From positions 1 through 64,000 of the forward strand of contig QMRB01000001.1 in assembly GCA_003649185.1 (NCBI GenBank): a DNA stretch of 64,000 bases. Reading direction: 5' to 3'. Position 1 is the first letter of the stretch. Each line of letters starts with the position of its first letter. This document shows, in pieces, positions 9,068 to 17,832 of the stretch. Source of the stretch: Thermoproteota archaeon. Lineage in GTDB: Archaea > Thermoproteota > Methanomethylicia > Culexarchaeales > B10-G16. The notes beneath the pieces are model-generated. The model had not been told where the DNA came from. It made no database searches and saw only the letters and a program-made list of their open reading frames with translations. Made by a program: the position numbers and the translations under genes.

Positions 9068-10777
9068 TTATTTAGCCAGTTTAGGTCTCTTAAGTTTGCT
9101 TCTCACCTCTGAGAGCTGCTTCTCTACAGTTTCAACGAAGTTTATAGGTAGCTTTTTGAATATGGGTTTAGGTTTACGTATTTTATGTCCCGGTTTAAGA
9201 TTGAAGGATGCTGCTTCAAACCATTTTGCACTGTGAACGGAGCCTTCTAATCCTAGCAGTCTCCAAACCTCTTCGGAAGCATCCGGCATGAATGGTTCCA
9301 TTAATATGGATAAGGCTTTAACGGCGTTTGCAGTTAACCATAAAGTTGTGGATGAATCTTCAAGGTTTGATTTAATTCTCCTCCACGGCTCCTTCAAATT
9401 TAAATATTGATTACATTTAGAGGAAAATTCGAGTAGGGCTTCAGCTGCAAGCCTCAACCTCATTTTCTCAATTTGAAGCCCTATCCTTTTCGGAGCTGAT
9501 TCAACGGTCTTTTTAAACTCTTCATCTTCCACATTTAACTTGGAGGGAGATGGAACTTCGCCGCCGAAGTATCTGTAAATGAAGCTTAAAGTTCTGTGAA
9601 TGAAATTTCCAATGTTATCGTTCAATTCAGAGTTAACTATTCTATAGAAATCTTTCCATGTGAAGTTTAAATCTCTCACCTCTGGACGCAATAATATTAG
9701 GGCGAAACGCCAATAATCGGGGGGACATATCTCCAATGCCTCGTCGGCCCAAACCCCTATACCCCTACTCTTGCTGAAGGCTTGACCCTCAAACATTAGA
9801 AATTCTATGCTTGAAATCTGCCATGGGAGAACATAGTGTTCCCCTGAAGCCATAAGCATTGCTGGAAGGATAATTGCATGGAAGGGAATATTATCTTTCC
9901 CTATGAAGAAGACGGTTTTACAATCCTTATTCAGCCAATAATCCTTCCATCTCTCAGCTTCCCCTCTAGAAGTGAAATATTCAAGGGTTGCTGACAGATA
10001 TCCGAGAAGCGCTTCAAACCAGACGTATATGGTCTTTCCGTTGGCTCCTGGAAATGGAGCTGGAATTCCCCATGCATTATCTCTCGTTATAGCTCTAGGC
10101 TTTAAACCCTCCCTAAACCATGCATTACAATAATTTTTGACGCTTGGAGGAAAGTGTTCATGATTCATGACGAAGTTATGCAGTTTCTCTGAAAGTTTAG
10201 TAAGATCGAAGAACCAGTGTCTGGTAACTTTAACTGTGGGTTTTGAACCGCAGAAGACGCATTTAGGATTTATGAGATCCAATGGATCTAAAAGTCTTCC
10301 ACAATTATCGCATTGGTCACCTCTAGCCTTCTCGTAGCCACAATATGGGCAGGTTCCCTCAATAAACCTGTCAGGTAGAAATATTTCGCATTTGGTGCAG
10401 AATGGAAGGGAAACATTCTCATCATATATGTATCCGTTCTCATAAATTTTCATGAAAAATTCCTGTACGAAACGTATATGTATGGGATTTTCAGTTCTAG
10501 TGTAATTGTCATAGCTTATTTTAAACTTTTCAAATAGAAGTGAAACGTAACTGTGAAGTTCATCTGTAAGCTTCTTCGGCTCTATTCCCAGCTTTCTAGC
10601 TTCAACTTCTATTGGAGTTCCATGCTCATCTGAACCGCTTACAAAAACAACATCTTCCCCTTTTAAACGGAGATATCTTGCAACCACGTCGGGGGAGATG
10701 ACGCATGCTATAAGCGTTCCAAGATGGGGGAAAGCATTAACATATGGCCATGCTGCACATATAACCCATTTACCCAA
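9068..10777 (-). CDS. metG: Methionyl-tRNA synthetase (catalytic and anticodon-binding)
   Basis: Charges tRNA-Met with methionine. The protein is 569 residues and contains a class I Rossmann fold with the HIGH-like PHLGT motif near residue 15. A four-knuckle zinc insertion carries several CxxC pairs (CTKCEIF, CPYCG, CDNCG, CVFCG), the catalytic lid has FSKSRG in place of KMSKS, and an alpha-helical anticodon domain follows. It lacks the C-terminal EMAP-type tRNA-binding domain found in some archaeal enzymes. I set the start at TTG 10777 because GGAGGTGA lies 4 nt upstream and the protein then begins at the conserved GKWVICAAWPYV; an open frame continues upstream to 10942 but overlaps mtd and is not conserved sequence. 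Confidence 0.95.
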   Translation of the reverse strand: MGKWVICAAWPYVNAFPHLGTLIACVISPDVVARYLRLKGEDVVFVSGSDEHGTPIEVEARKLGIEPKKLTDELHSYVSLLFEKFKISYDNYTRTENPIHIRFVQEFFMKIYENGYIYDENVSLPFCTKCEIFLPDRFIEGTCPYCGYEKARGDQCDNCGRLLDPLDLINPKCVFCGSKPTVKVTRHWFFDLTKLSEKLHNFVMNHEHFPPSVKNYCNAWFREGLKPRAITRDNAWGIPAPFPGANGKTIYVWFEALLGYLSATLEYFTSRGEAERWKDYWLNKDCKTVFFIGKDNIPFHAIILPAMLMASGEHYVLPWQISSIEFLMFEGQAFSKSRGIGVWADEALEICPPDYWRFALILLRPEVRDLNFTWKDFYRIVNSELNDNIGNFIHRTLSFIYRYFGGEVPSPSKLNVEDEEFKKTVESAPKRIGLQIEKMRLRLAAEALLEFSSKCNQYLNLKEPWRRIKSNLEDSSTTLWLTANAVKALSILMEPFMPDASEEVWRLLGLEGSVHSAKWFEAASFNLKPGHKIRKPKPIFKKLPINFVETVEKQLSEVRSKLKRPKLAK

Positions 10778-10832
10778 AGATTCACCTCCAAAATGCAGGT
10801 CAAATATTAAATAAAAAGATTTGGGTTTAAAT

Positions 10833-11678
10833 TTATCTGTGCGCTTTCTCCATGAATTTAACCTTATATCGTTTCTCTCCACTCTTAACATGTGGAGTTC
10901 TATATACCGTGTCATTTGACTTTTCAATTTCCCTGGCCTCATCAGCCAGTTTTGCCGCTATTCTGAGCAATTCATGTGCAGCTGCCACCATCGGCATATA
11001 TGCCTCCCTATCTTTCAGCACATAGCATCCTGTAGTGGAAAGTCTTGCAACTCTTCTAGCAGCTTCATAGCTTGCAATGGCCTTCGCCTTAGCATATGGA
11101 TTGCTGAAGCCTCCATAATTTTCAACAACGAAATATGCGTCTGCAATTATCTGTGGAAGCTTGACTTCTCCACCAGATTTAATCGCCGAAATTACCTTGT
11201 CGATTTCAGCTATAAGCATTCTAATAACGCCTGTTACAGCTAACACTTTTAGAATGTCGCTGTTAAACAGAACCATTTCAGTTGCATCTAAAAAGTCTCT
11301 TCTAGCACCTATCATTGGATCCGCCTGGATAATAATATATCCGAAGCCGTTCTCCTTCAAATCCTTCTCAGCCTTCTTTGCAGGTTCATCGGATATCACT
11401 ATGATTGGAATGTTTGGAAGCTTATCCTTTAAATGCATTCTACCCTTTCTCGGACCCTCTAACGCCGCGTTTGGAGTAACATTTACTATGAGTTGGGGAT
11501 TAAATTTTACAGCGGCATCTGCAACATCAATGCAATTCTCAGCATCCATCTTTCCACCAGTGGAGAAAACTCTTACCAATATATCCTCCCTGTTAGCTCT
11601 CTCATCCAACGCTATCTCAATTAGAGGAGATGAACCTATACAGCCGAATTTGACGACTGCTATGCGCAGTTGATTCAT
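10833..11678 (-). CDS. mtd: F420-dependent methylene-tetrahydromethanopterin dehydrogenase
   Basis: Interconverts methenyl- and methylene-tetrahydromethanopterin using coenzyme F420, a central step of methanopterin-based one-carbon metabolism (methanogenesis or archaeal Wood-Ljungdahl). The protein is 281 residues, the family length, and matches throughout: the N-terminal AVVKFGCIGSSPLIE, the VNVTPNAALEGP segment, ADPMIGARRDFLDATEM, and the C-terminal helical region with AAHELLRIAAKLADEAREIEK. No other protein family has this combination. GAGGG precedes the ATG by 6 nt. It starts the apparent mtd-metG-hypD transcript and faces away from the folate genes fhs-folD across an 83-nt spacer. Confidence 0.93.
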   Translation of the reverse strand: MNQLRIAVVKFGCIGSSPLIEIALDERANREDILVRVFSTGGKMDAENCIDVADAAVKFNPQLIVNVTPNAALEGPRKGRMHLKDKLPNIPIIVISDEPAKKAEKDLKENGFGYIIIQADPMIGARRDFLDATEMVLFNSDILKVLAVTGVIRMLIAEIDKVISAIKSGGEVKLPQIIADAYFVVENYGGFSNPYAKAKAIASYEAARRVARLSTTGCYVLKDREAYMPMVAAAHELLRIAAKLADEAREIEKSNDTVYRTPHVKSGEKRYKVKFMEKAHR

Positions 11679-11709
11679 AAATATCCCTCATTACATAAAA
11701 GCTTACTAA

Positions 11710-11722
11710 AGTTTATAAGTAT
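11710..11722 (+). promoter_or_regulatory. TATA box for fhs-folD operon
   Basis: AGTTTATAAGTAT matches the archaeal TATA-box consensus. A start about 25 nt downstream would fall near 11741, leaving a leader of about 20 nt that contains GAGGTGG just before the fhs ATG. The element lies in the 83-nt gap between the divergent mtd and fhs genes. Confidence 0.6.
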
Positions 11723-11761
11723 AATCGGTAGACTAGTGTATAGCCATTCTGAGGTGGAAAA

Positions 11762-13426
11762 ATGTCCTCGCTTGAAATTGCGAAAAAAGCAAAGTTAAAG
11801 CCAATAGTGGAGATAGCTAGAAAAATAGGTTTAACTGAAGATGACATTGAACTTTACGGTAAATATAAAGCGAAAGTAAAATTGGAAGTATATGAGAAAA
11901 ATAGGGATAAACCGGATGGCAAGTTAATTGTGGTTACAGCGGTTACTCCAACCAAGGCGGGTGAAGGAAAAACTACGGTTGCCATAGGTTTAGGTGAAGC
12001 TTTAGGAAGATTAAACCTCAAAAACATAGTGGTTCTGAGACAGCCCTCACTCGGCCCAGTATTCGGCATAAAGGGTGGAGCCACTGGAGGGGGATATGCA
12101 CAGGTACTTCCAATGGAAGATATAAATATACATTTTACAGGTGATCTTCACGCAGTTACAGTGGCCCATGATCTTTTAAACGCCGTTCTCGACAATCACA
12201 TTTATAGAGGATATGAACCGAAAATCGACATACACAACATATATATTAAGAGAGTATTAGACATGGAGGATAGACCGCTAAGACATATAGTTATAGGTTT
12301 AGGCGGCAGAACTGGTGGAATACCGCGAGAAACAGGATTCGAGATAACTACAGCCTGTGAAACTGCAGCAATCCATGCATTAGCGACAAGCCTTAAAGAT
12401 CTTAAGGAGCGGCTCGGCAACATCACAGTTGCCCTATCCACAGATAGGAAGCCTGTAAAGGCGAAGGATCTAAAATGTGTGGGAGCAATGACTGTTGTAA
12501 TGAAAGATTCGATAAAACCGAACCTCGTTCAAACATTGGAGGGAACACCTGCATTCGTTCACGGAGGCCCATTCGCAAATGTGGGACATGGATGTCCAAG
12601 CCTAATGGCCATAAAAATTGCTCTTAAATTAGCGGATTATGTGGTGGTGGAACCCGGCTTCGGAGCAGATCTTGGATTTGAAAAGTTCTGTGACATTGCA
12701 TGTAGAGCCGGAAACATTAAACCGGATGTAGCTGTGATAGTTGCATCGATAAAAGCTTTAAGATCGCATGGAGGAGCAAAGGAACATGACAATCCAAATT
12801 TGGAAGCCGTTAAGAAAGGTATTGAAAACTTGGAGAAGCAGATAGAAAATGTTGAAAAGTTCGGGGTTCCAGCAGTAGTGGCAATAAACAAATTCCAGAA
12901 TGATGCAGATGAAGAGATAAAGTTTGTGAAGGAATGGTGCGAAAAGAAAGGTGTTCCAGTAGCAGTGGTGGAAGTATTCCAGAAGGGAGGGGAGGGAGGA
13001 ATAGAACTTGCAAGAAAAGTTTTAGAAGTTTTAGAGACGAAGAAAGCCGACTTTAAATTCCTATATGATTTGAAGCTTCCAGTGGAGGAGAAGATAAAAA
13101 TTATAGCGAAAGAAATGTATGGAGCAGATGACGTAATATTTACGGATGAGGCGAAAAGGGATATTAGAAGGATAAAGAGAATGAAGGTTGCAGATCTACC
13201 GATAAATATGGCTAAGACTCCGCTCTCATTGACTGATGATCCTAAAAAGGTGGGTAGACCAAGAGGATTTAAAATAACCATAACAAATGTTAAACCCTTC
13301 ACAGGTGCAGGATTCCTAGTTGCATACTGTGGAGAAATAAACACGCTTCCAGCATTACCCTCGAAACCTGCCGTATGGAATATAGATTTAGATGTTGAGA
13401 CTGGTGAAGTGATAGGGTTAAGGTGA
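11762..13426 (+). CDS. fhs: Formate-tetrahydrofolate ligase
   Basis: ATP-dependent synthesis of 10-formyl-tetrahydrofolate from formate. The 554-residue protein carries the family P-loop TPTKAGEGKTT (62-72), the RQPSLGPVFGIKGGA motif, the PMEDINIHFTGD segment and the C-terminal GFLVAYCGEINTLPALP. Length matches bacterial enzymes. GAGGTGG precedes the ATG and a TATA box lies 40-50 nt upstream. It is first of a tight three-gene run with folD (4-nt gap) and a small unknown gene. In archaea Fhs is patchy and often thought to be acquired from bacteria; here it lies opposite the methanopterin enzyme gene mtd. Assignment is very secure, carrier in vivo less so. Confidence 0.96.
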   Translation: MSSLEIAKKAKLKPIVEIARKIGLTEDDIELYGKYKAKVKLEVYEKNRDKPDGKLIVVTAVTPTKAGEGKTTVAIGLGEALGRLNLKNIVVLRQPSLGPVFGIKGGATGGGYAQVLPMEDINIHFTGDLHAVTVAHDLLNAVLDNHIYRGYEPKIDIHNIYIKRVLDMEDRPLRHIVIGLGGRTGGIPRETGFEITTACETAAIHALATSLKDLKERLGNITVALSTDRKPVKAKDLKCVGAMTVVMKDSIKPNLVQTLEGTPAFVHGGPFANVGHGCPSLMAIKIALKLADYVVVEPGFGADLGFEKFCDIACRAGNIKPDVAVIVASIKALRSHGGAKEHDNPNLEAVKKGIENLEKQIENVEKFGVPAVVAINKFQNDADEEIKFVKEWCEKKGVPVAVVEVFQKGGEGGIELARKVLEVLETKKADFKFLYDLKLPVEEKIKIIAKEMYGADDVIFTDEAKRDIRRIKRMKVADLPINMAKTPLSLTDDPKKVGRPRGFKITITNVKPFTGAGFLVAYCGEINTLPALPSKPAVWNIDLDVETGEVIGLR

Positions 13427-13430
13427 AAAG

Positions 13431-14279
13431 ATGACGATAATACTTGATGGAAAAGCATTATCGAAAAAGATTTTTAAAGAATTGAAGAGAGAAGTTGAAG
13501 AGTTGAAGGGGAAGGGGATAGTTCCCAAAATCTCCCTTATCCTCGTAGGCGAAGATCCAGCTTCATCATCATATGTGAATATGAAGGCGAAGAGAGCGAA
13601 AAGGCTTGGAATGGACTCAGAGATCCATAAACTTCCTGAAAATATAAGTGAAAGGGATCTTGCAAAGTTCATAGAAAAATTGAATGAAGATGCCAATGTA
13701 CATGGAATAGTGGTTCAAATGCCCCTCCCCAAACATATATGTGAGAGAAGAATCTCCGACACTGTTGATCCAAGAAAGGATATTGATGGATTACACTCCG
13801 AGAATCTTGGAAGATTACTTGCAAATGAGAAGTGTTTAGTTTCACCTGCAGCTGAGGGAATAATGACCCTTTTCAAAGAATATAGCATTAAAGTTGAAGG
13901 GAAGCATGCAGTAATTTTAGGTGCAACAGAATTGACGGGAAAGCCTTTGGCAGCGCTACTTTTAAATGGCGGGGCAGCTGTAACCATATGCCACTCCACA
14001 ATAGAAGATTTTAAAAGATACACTTTAGATGCGGATATAGTGGTTGCCGATATTGCAAAGCCGAAGGCTATTAGAGGAGATATGGTTAAGGAGGGGGTGG
14101 TAGTGGTGGACTGCGGATTCAACTATGTTGAAGGTAAACTGATTGGAGATGTAAACTTCGATGAAGTTTCATCTAAAGCATATGCAATAACACCTGTGCC
14201 TGGCGGAGTTGGACCAATGATAATAGCAATACTTATGAGAAACCTTGTTAAAGCAGTGAAGCTATACCATTTGAAGTGA
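13431..14279 (+). CDS. folD: Bifunctional methylene-THF dehydrogenase/methenyl-THF cyclohydrolase
   Basis: Interconverts 5,10-methylene-, methenyl- and 10-formyl-tetrahydrofolate, normally with NADP. The 282-residue protein shows the substrate lysine region SYVNMKAKRAKRLG (about 45-58), VQMPLPKH, DIDGLHSENLGRL, the NADP loop ILGATELTGKPLA, and the C-terminal signature PVPGGVGPMIIAILMRN. The usual Arg-Ser NADP phosphate contact after the glycine loop appears as GATELTGKP, where many FolD proteins have GRSxxVGKP, so cofactor preference may differ. It starts 4 nt after fhs with AAGGTGAAAAG as ribosome site, so the two are surely co-translated and act in sequence. Confidence 0.95.
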   Translation: MTIILDGKALSKKIFKELKREVEELKGKGIVPKISLILVGEDPASSSYVNMKAKRAKRLGMDSEIHKLPENISERDLAKFIEKLNEDANVHGIVVQMPLPKHICERRISDTVDPRKDIDGLHSENLGRLLANEKCLVSPAAEGIMTLFKEYSIKVEGKHAVILGATELTGKPLAALLLNGGAAVTICHSTIEDFKRYTLDADIVVADIAKPKAIRGDMVKEGVVVVDCGFNYVEGKLIGDVNFDEVSSKAYAITPVPGGVGPMIIAILMRNLVKAVKLYHLK

Positions 14280-14280
14280 A

Positions 14281-14634
14281 ATGCCGATAAAGTTGAAGGA
14301 TGCTGTGAAAGATTTTCTAAAAGAGCATGGTATAACCGTAAATGACATATTGGATTTGATGGATGAGAATAAGATCGAAATCGCGGAGGCCTTTAAAAAG
14401 AGAACATGGCTCAAAGAGAGGGAGATAAAAAGTCTAGTTGAAAGATACTCTGCAAGAAAACTTAACCTTCTACTTTTTATAATTCAAACATTTTATCTGG
14501 CCAATCCAAGTGGATTATATAAGGGGTTTATGCTTGAACCGAGATTTGGAGACATCGTTTTAAACGGCAAGGTTACTAGGGAAGGAGTGGTGAAAATTTT
14601 GAAGGAGATTGAGGGTAGGATAATTTGGAGATGA
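14281..14634 (+). CDS. Unknown protein in the fhs-folD operon
   Basis: A 117-residue, mostly helical, charged protein starting 1 nt after the folD stop, so it is almost certainly translated with it. No signal peptide or membrane segment. A hydrophobic stretch KLNLLLFIIQTFYL lies near residue 60-73, and the end is rich in IVLNGKV-type strand residues. I do not recognise the family. The tight spacing suggests a role linked to formate or folate metabolism, but this is inference from position alone. The ATG directly abuts the upstream gene and uses its terminal bases as ribosome site. Confidence 0.75.
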   Translation: MPIKLKDAVKDFLKEHGITVNDILDLMDENKIEIAEAFKKRTWLKEREIKSLVERYSARKLNLLLFIIQTFYLANPSGLYKGFMLEPRFGDIVLNGKVTREGVVKILKEIEGRIIWR

Positions 14635-14766
14635 AAATAGTTCAGAGTTCAGCTTCACCTCCATTTTAACAGGAACTGTTTAATTGAAAATTCAAGTTTT
14701 AGAAAGCGTGATAAATGAAAAATTTTCAAGGGAAATCTTAAATTAAATGAAAATATAAATTAAACC

Positions 14767-16077
14767 ATGAATGTAAACACTGAAGCAAAGCGCATACTTG
14801 AAAAAGTCAGATACATCAAACCCATAATAGTGGATATTGAGGGAATTCCAAGGGGACTTATTATTAGAAAGAAGAATTCCATCGAAAAGTTAATGGAAGG
14901 CGTATGCTTCGACGGATCCTCCATAAAAGGCCATGCGAGAATCGAGAACAGCGATCTAGTGGCAAAAATAGATTTAAACACATTGAAGATTGCAAGCTGG
15001 GAATGTAACGAAATGGCAATAGCTCTATGCGAAGTGGAAGATGTAAATGGAAAACCATACTTGGAGAATCCGAGAATGAAGCTTAAAGAATATGTTAAAC
15101 ATCTTGCAGAGAAGGGGATAAATGTTAAAGTTGGAGTGGAATTGGAATATTTTCTCTTAAAAAAGGAGAATGGAAGAATATTTTTAAATGATAATGGAGA
15201 ATACTTCGACCTAATAGACAGCACCTGGGAGTTTCAAAGAAAACTTATAGAAACATTAGAGGACATAGGAATTAAAATTAATAAATGTCATCATGAGGTG
15301 GCTAAAGGCCAATATGAAATCTCAATTAAAGCAGCTGATCCCTTAACTCTGGCAGACAACATTACAGTTGCAAAGATTATCATTAAAACTTTGGCTAGAA
15401 AGCATGGTTTAACAGCTACTTTCATGCCTAAACCATTCCCAAATATGAATGGAAGCGGAATGCATATTCATTTAAGCATATATAGGAATGGAGTAAACCT
15501 ATTCTATATGGATGAAAATGAAATCTCAAAGATAGGTTTACATGCAATTGGAGGAATATTGAAACATGCTAAGGGAAATTCTCTAATAGTCTCCCCTACC
15601 GTAAACTCATATAAGAGGCTTGCTTCAGGCTATGAAGCTCCAACAAAGATCTGCTGGGGGTATAGTAATAGATCTGCGATGATAAGGATTCCTAGACCCA
15701 TTAGAAATGAAACCTGCAGAATAGAGTATCGACATCCAGATCCATCGGCAAACCCATATTTAGCCATCTTAACTATTATTGAAACAATGCTCAATGGAGT
15801 TGAAGAAAAATTAAAGCCGGGAGAACCATGCCAGCAAAACGCATATAGAATTAATGGAAAATATGAGACATTGCCGGGAAGCTTAGAGGAAGCTTTAAAA
15901 GAATTCAGTAAAGATGAAACTGTGAAGAAGATTCTAGGAGAGGAAACCTGTCTAAAAATTATGGAGCTTAAGAAGAAGGAGTGGAATGAATATCAAGAAT
16001 ACTTGGAGAGGAACAGTGAAATTGAGGAACAAAACATAACAAAATGGGAATTGGAGAAATACTTGGAGAAGATTTAG
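14767..16077 (+). CDS. glnA: Glutamine synthetase type I
   Basis: ATP-dependent assimilation of ammonia into glutamine. The 436-residue protein has the beta-grasp N-terminus with CFDGSSIKGHARIENSDL, the metal-site motif GVELEYFLL, the ATP/glutamate segment NGSGMHIHLSIY, the AGYEAPTKICWGYSNRSAM loop and the EYRHPDPSANPYLA region. The C-terminus lacks the adenylylation tyrosine motif of enterobacterial GSI-beta, consistent with the GSI-alpha class. An Lrp-type regulator begins immediately after the TAG stop, so control by that protein is plausible. No clear Shine-Dalgarno precedes the ATG; the upstream 130 nt is very AT-rich. Confidence 0.95.
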   Translation: MNVNTEAKRILEKVRYIKPIIVDIEGIPRGLIIRKKNSIEKLMEGVCFDGSSIKGHARIENSDLVAKIDLNTLKIASWECNEMAIALCEVEDVNGKPYLENPRMKLKEYVKHLAEKGINVKVGVELEYFLLKKENGRIFLNDNGEYFDLIDSTWEFQRKLIETLEDIGIKINKCHHEVAKGQYEISIKAADPLTLADNITVAKIIIKTLARKHGLTATFMPKPFPNMNGSGMHIHLSIYRNGVNLFYMDENEISKIGLHAIGGILKHAKGNSLIVSPTVNSYKRLASGYEAPTKICWGYSNRSAMIRIPRPIRNETCRIEYRHPDPSANPYLAILTIIETMLNGVEEKLKPGEPCQQNAYRINGKYETLPGSLEEALKEFSKDETVKKILGEETCLKIMELKKKEWNEYQEYLERNSEIEEQNITKWELEKYLEKI

Positions 16078-16521
16078 ATGAGAGTAGAGCTGAATGATGT
16101 TGAGAAGAAAATATTAGAAGAGTTGAGGAGAAACTCGAAACAAACATATAAGGAGCTTTCCAGAAAGCTTGGATTAGCCATAGGAACTATACATAATAAA
16201 ATTAAGAAGTTGGAGAGGAAGGGGGTAATATTAAATTACACAGTGAACATCGACTATTCGAAGGCTGGATACGATTTGACAGGTATAATTATGATAAAGG
16301 TGGAGGGACCGTTCATAATTGAAGTGGAGAAGAAGCTCGCCGAATTCGAAGAAATTATGAGTGTATATGATATTACGGGGGAATTTGACATAGCGGTTAT
16401 AGCGAAGTTCAAAGATAGAGAACATTTAAACAGGGTGATTAAAAAGATATTGTCGATGCCGCATATAGAGAGAACCAATACAAGCATCGTTTTAAGCATT
16501 GTTAAGGAAAATTTTATTTGA
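16078..16521 (+). CDS. Lrp/AsnC family transcriptional regulator
   Basis: DNA-binding regulator of 147 residues with an N-terminal winged helix (ILEELRRNSKQTYKELSRKLG, then AIGTIHNKIKKLERKGVI) and a C-terminal RAM ligand domain starting near residue 65 (GIIMIKVEG, then VYDITGEFDIAVIAKF). Proteins of this family bind amino acids and control nitrogen or amino acid genes. The ATG directly abuts the stop of glnA, so the pair is one transcript and glutamine or glutamate sensing is a reasonable inference. The effector cannot be read from sequence. Confidence 0.9.
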   Translation: MRVELNDVEKKILEELRRNSKQTYKELSRKLGLAIGTIHNKIKKLERKGVILNYTVNIDYSKAGYDLTGIIMIKVEGPFIIEVEKKLAEFEEIMSVYDITGEFDIAVIAKFKDREHLNRVIKKILSMPHIERTNTSIVLSIVKENFI

Positions 16522-16604
16522 GAATTTAAAGGCTGTTAAACCATTTTAAGGTAAAGAATATAAACTAAAATAGAGTAAATATTAGTTAAAAGGTGGCTGT
16601 ATAA

Positions 16605-17819
16605 ATGGTTAAACCTGCAATAGAGGGCGGAAAACCTGTAAGAGAGAAAGGGATAGAGGCATTTCCAAAGTTCACTGAGGAAGAGATGAACGAAATATTA
16701 GAAGTTTTGAGAAGCGGCAGACTGACAATGTCCGTTGGAACCAAGATAAGAGAGTTTGAAGAAGCATTCGCAAAGTTCAATAAAGTTAAAAATGCTGTAG
16801 CCGTCTCCAATGGAACAGCAGCTCTCCATACAGCTCTAAAGGCAGCTGGAATCGGGCCTGGAGACGAAGTGATAACTACACCGTTCACTTTTGTTGCAAC
16901 AGCCTCCACAATTCTACATCAAAATGCAATACCCATATTTGCAGATATAGATAGAGAAACATTCAATATTGATCCTGAAAGTATCAGGGAGAGAATAAAT
17001 GAGAGAACGAAAGCAGTTATAGCTGTACATTTATGTGGACATCCAGCTGAAATGGATGAGATAAGAAAACTCTGCGACGAGAAGAATTTAATTCTAATAG
17101 AGGATTGCGCACAGGCTATAGGGGCAAAGTATAGGGGAAGAAATGTGGGAACCATTGGAGAAATAAATGCCTTCAGCTTCTATATAAGCAAAAACATAAC
17201 CACTGGAGAGGGAGGAATGATCACAACGGATGATGATGAATTGGCGGAGAAGGCTAGACTGATAAGAAATCATGGAGAATCATCAAAATATCACTATACA
17301 ACTTTGGGATATAATTATAGGATGACGGAGCTTCAAGCAGCAATCGGATTGATACAGCTGAGAAGAATAGAAGAATTAAATGAGAGGAGAAGGGAGATAG
17401 CGGAGATTTATAATGACATGTTTGAAGATGTAGAGTTGATAACGACACCTACAGCGAAACCATATGTTAAACATGTATGGCACATCTATAACATTTTAAT
17501 AGATGTGGAAAAGCTGAGAAAGCCAAGAGACAGAATAGTTGAAGCGATAAAAAAGGAGAATGTATGGGTTACAGTTGCATATCCAAACGTATTATATTTA
17601 GAACCCTTATTCAAGCATGGATTAGGCCATGGTAAAGGATGCCCATGGAACTGTCCATTCTACAAGGGAAGAGTAGAGTATAGAAGGGGATTATGTCCAA
17701 ATGCAGAGTGGATTAGCAGAAGAGTTATAACGCTTCCAACTCATCCTTCACTTAGAGATGACGATGCCATCGACATAGCAACAGCAGTTAAGAAAATAGT
17801 GAACTATTATAGAAAGTAG
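16605..17819 (+). CDS. DegT/DnrJ/EryC1/StrS family PLP aminotransferase
   Basis: Pyridoxal-phosphate enzyme of 404 residues, usually transferring an amino group to a keto-sugar in surface polysaccharide or cofactor synthesis. Catalytic Lys196 lies in SFYISKNITTGEGGM, Asp167 in LIEDCAQAIGA, and the cofactor loop SNGTAALHTALKAAG spans 68-82. The GCPWNCPFY segment near residue 345 is seen in part of this family and probably covers the sugar site. No glycosyltransferase or sugar-nucleotide genes are adjacent, so the product is unknown. AAAGGTGG about 10 nt before the ATG is the ribosome site. Confidence 0.9.
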   Translation: MVKPAIEGGKPVREKGIEAFPKFTEEEMNEILEVLRSGRLTMSVGTKIREFEEAFAKFNKVKNAVAVSNGTAALHTALKAAGIGPGDEVITTPFTFVATASTILHQNAIPIFADIDRETFNIDPESIRERINERTKAVIAVHLCGHPAEMDEIRKLCDEKNLILIEDCAQAIGAKYRGRNVGTIGEINAFSFYISKNITTGEGGMITTDDDELAEKARLIRNHGESSKYHYTTLGYNYRMTELQAAIGLIQLRRIEELNERRREIAEIYNDMFEDVELITTPTAKPYVKHVWHIYNILIDVEKLRKPRDRIVEAIKKENVWVTVAYPNVLYLEPLFKHGLGHGKGCPWNCPFYKGRVEYRRGLCPNAEWISRRVITLPTHPSLRDDDAIDIATAVKKIVNYYRK

Positions 17820-17832
17820 AATCTAAATTCAC

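Noticed and set aside
10778-10942. N-terminal extension of methionyl-tRNA synthetase in the longer open frame
   Set aside because: It overlaps the 3' end of mtd, is not homologous to MetRS, and a strong ribosome site lies right before TTG 10777.
12637-13458. Long minus-strand open frame (273 codons) opposite fhs
   Set aside because: Shadow of the conserved fhs gene; composition is Ser/Phe-rich as expected for an antisense frame.
17640-17700. Cysteine-rich GCPWNCPFY segment in the DegT aminotransferase as a novel metal site
   Set aside because: Similar segments occur in other StrS-type aminotransferases as far as I recall, so it is not unusual.
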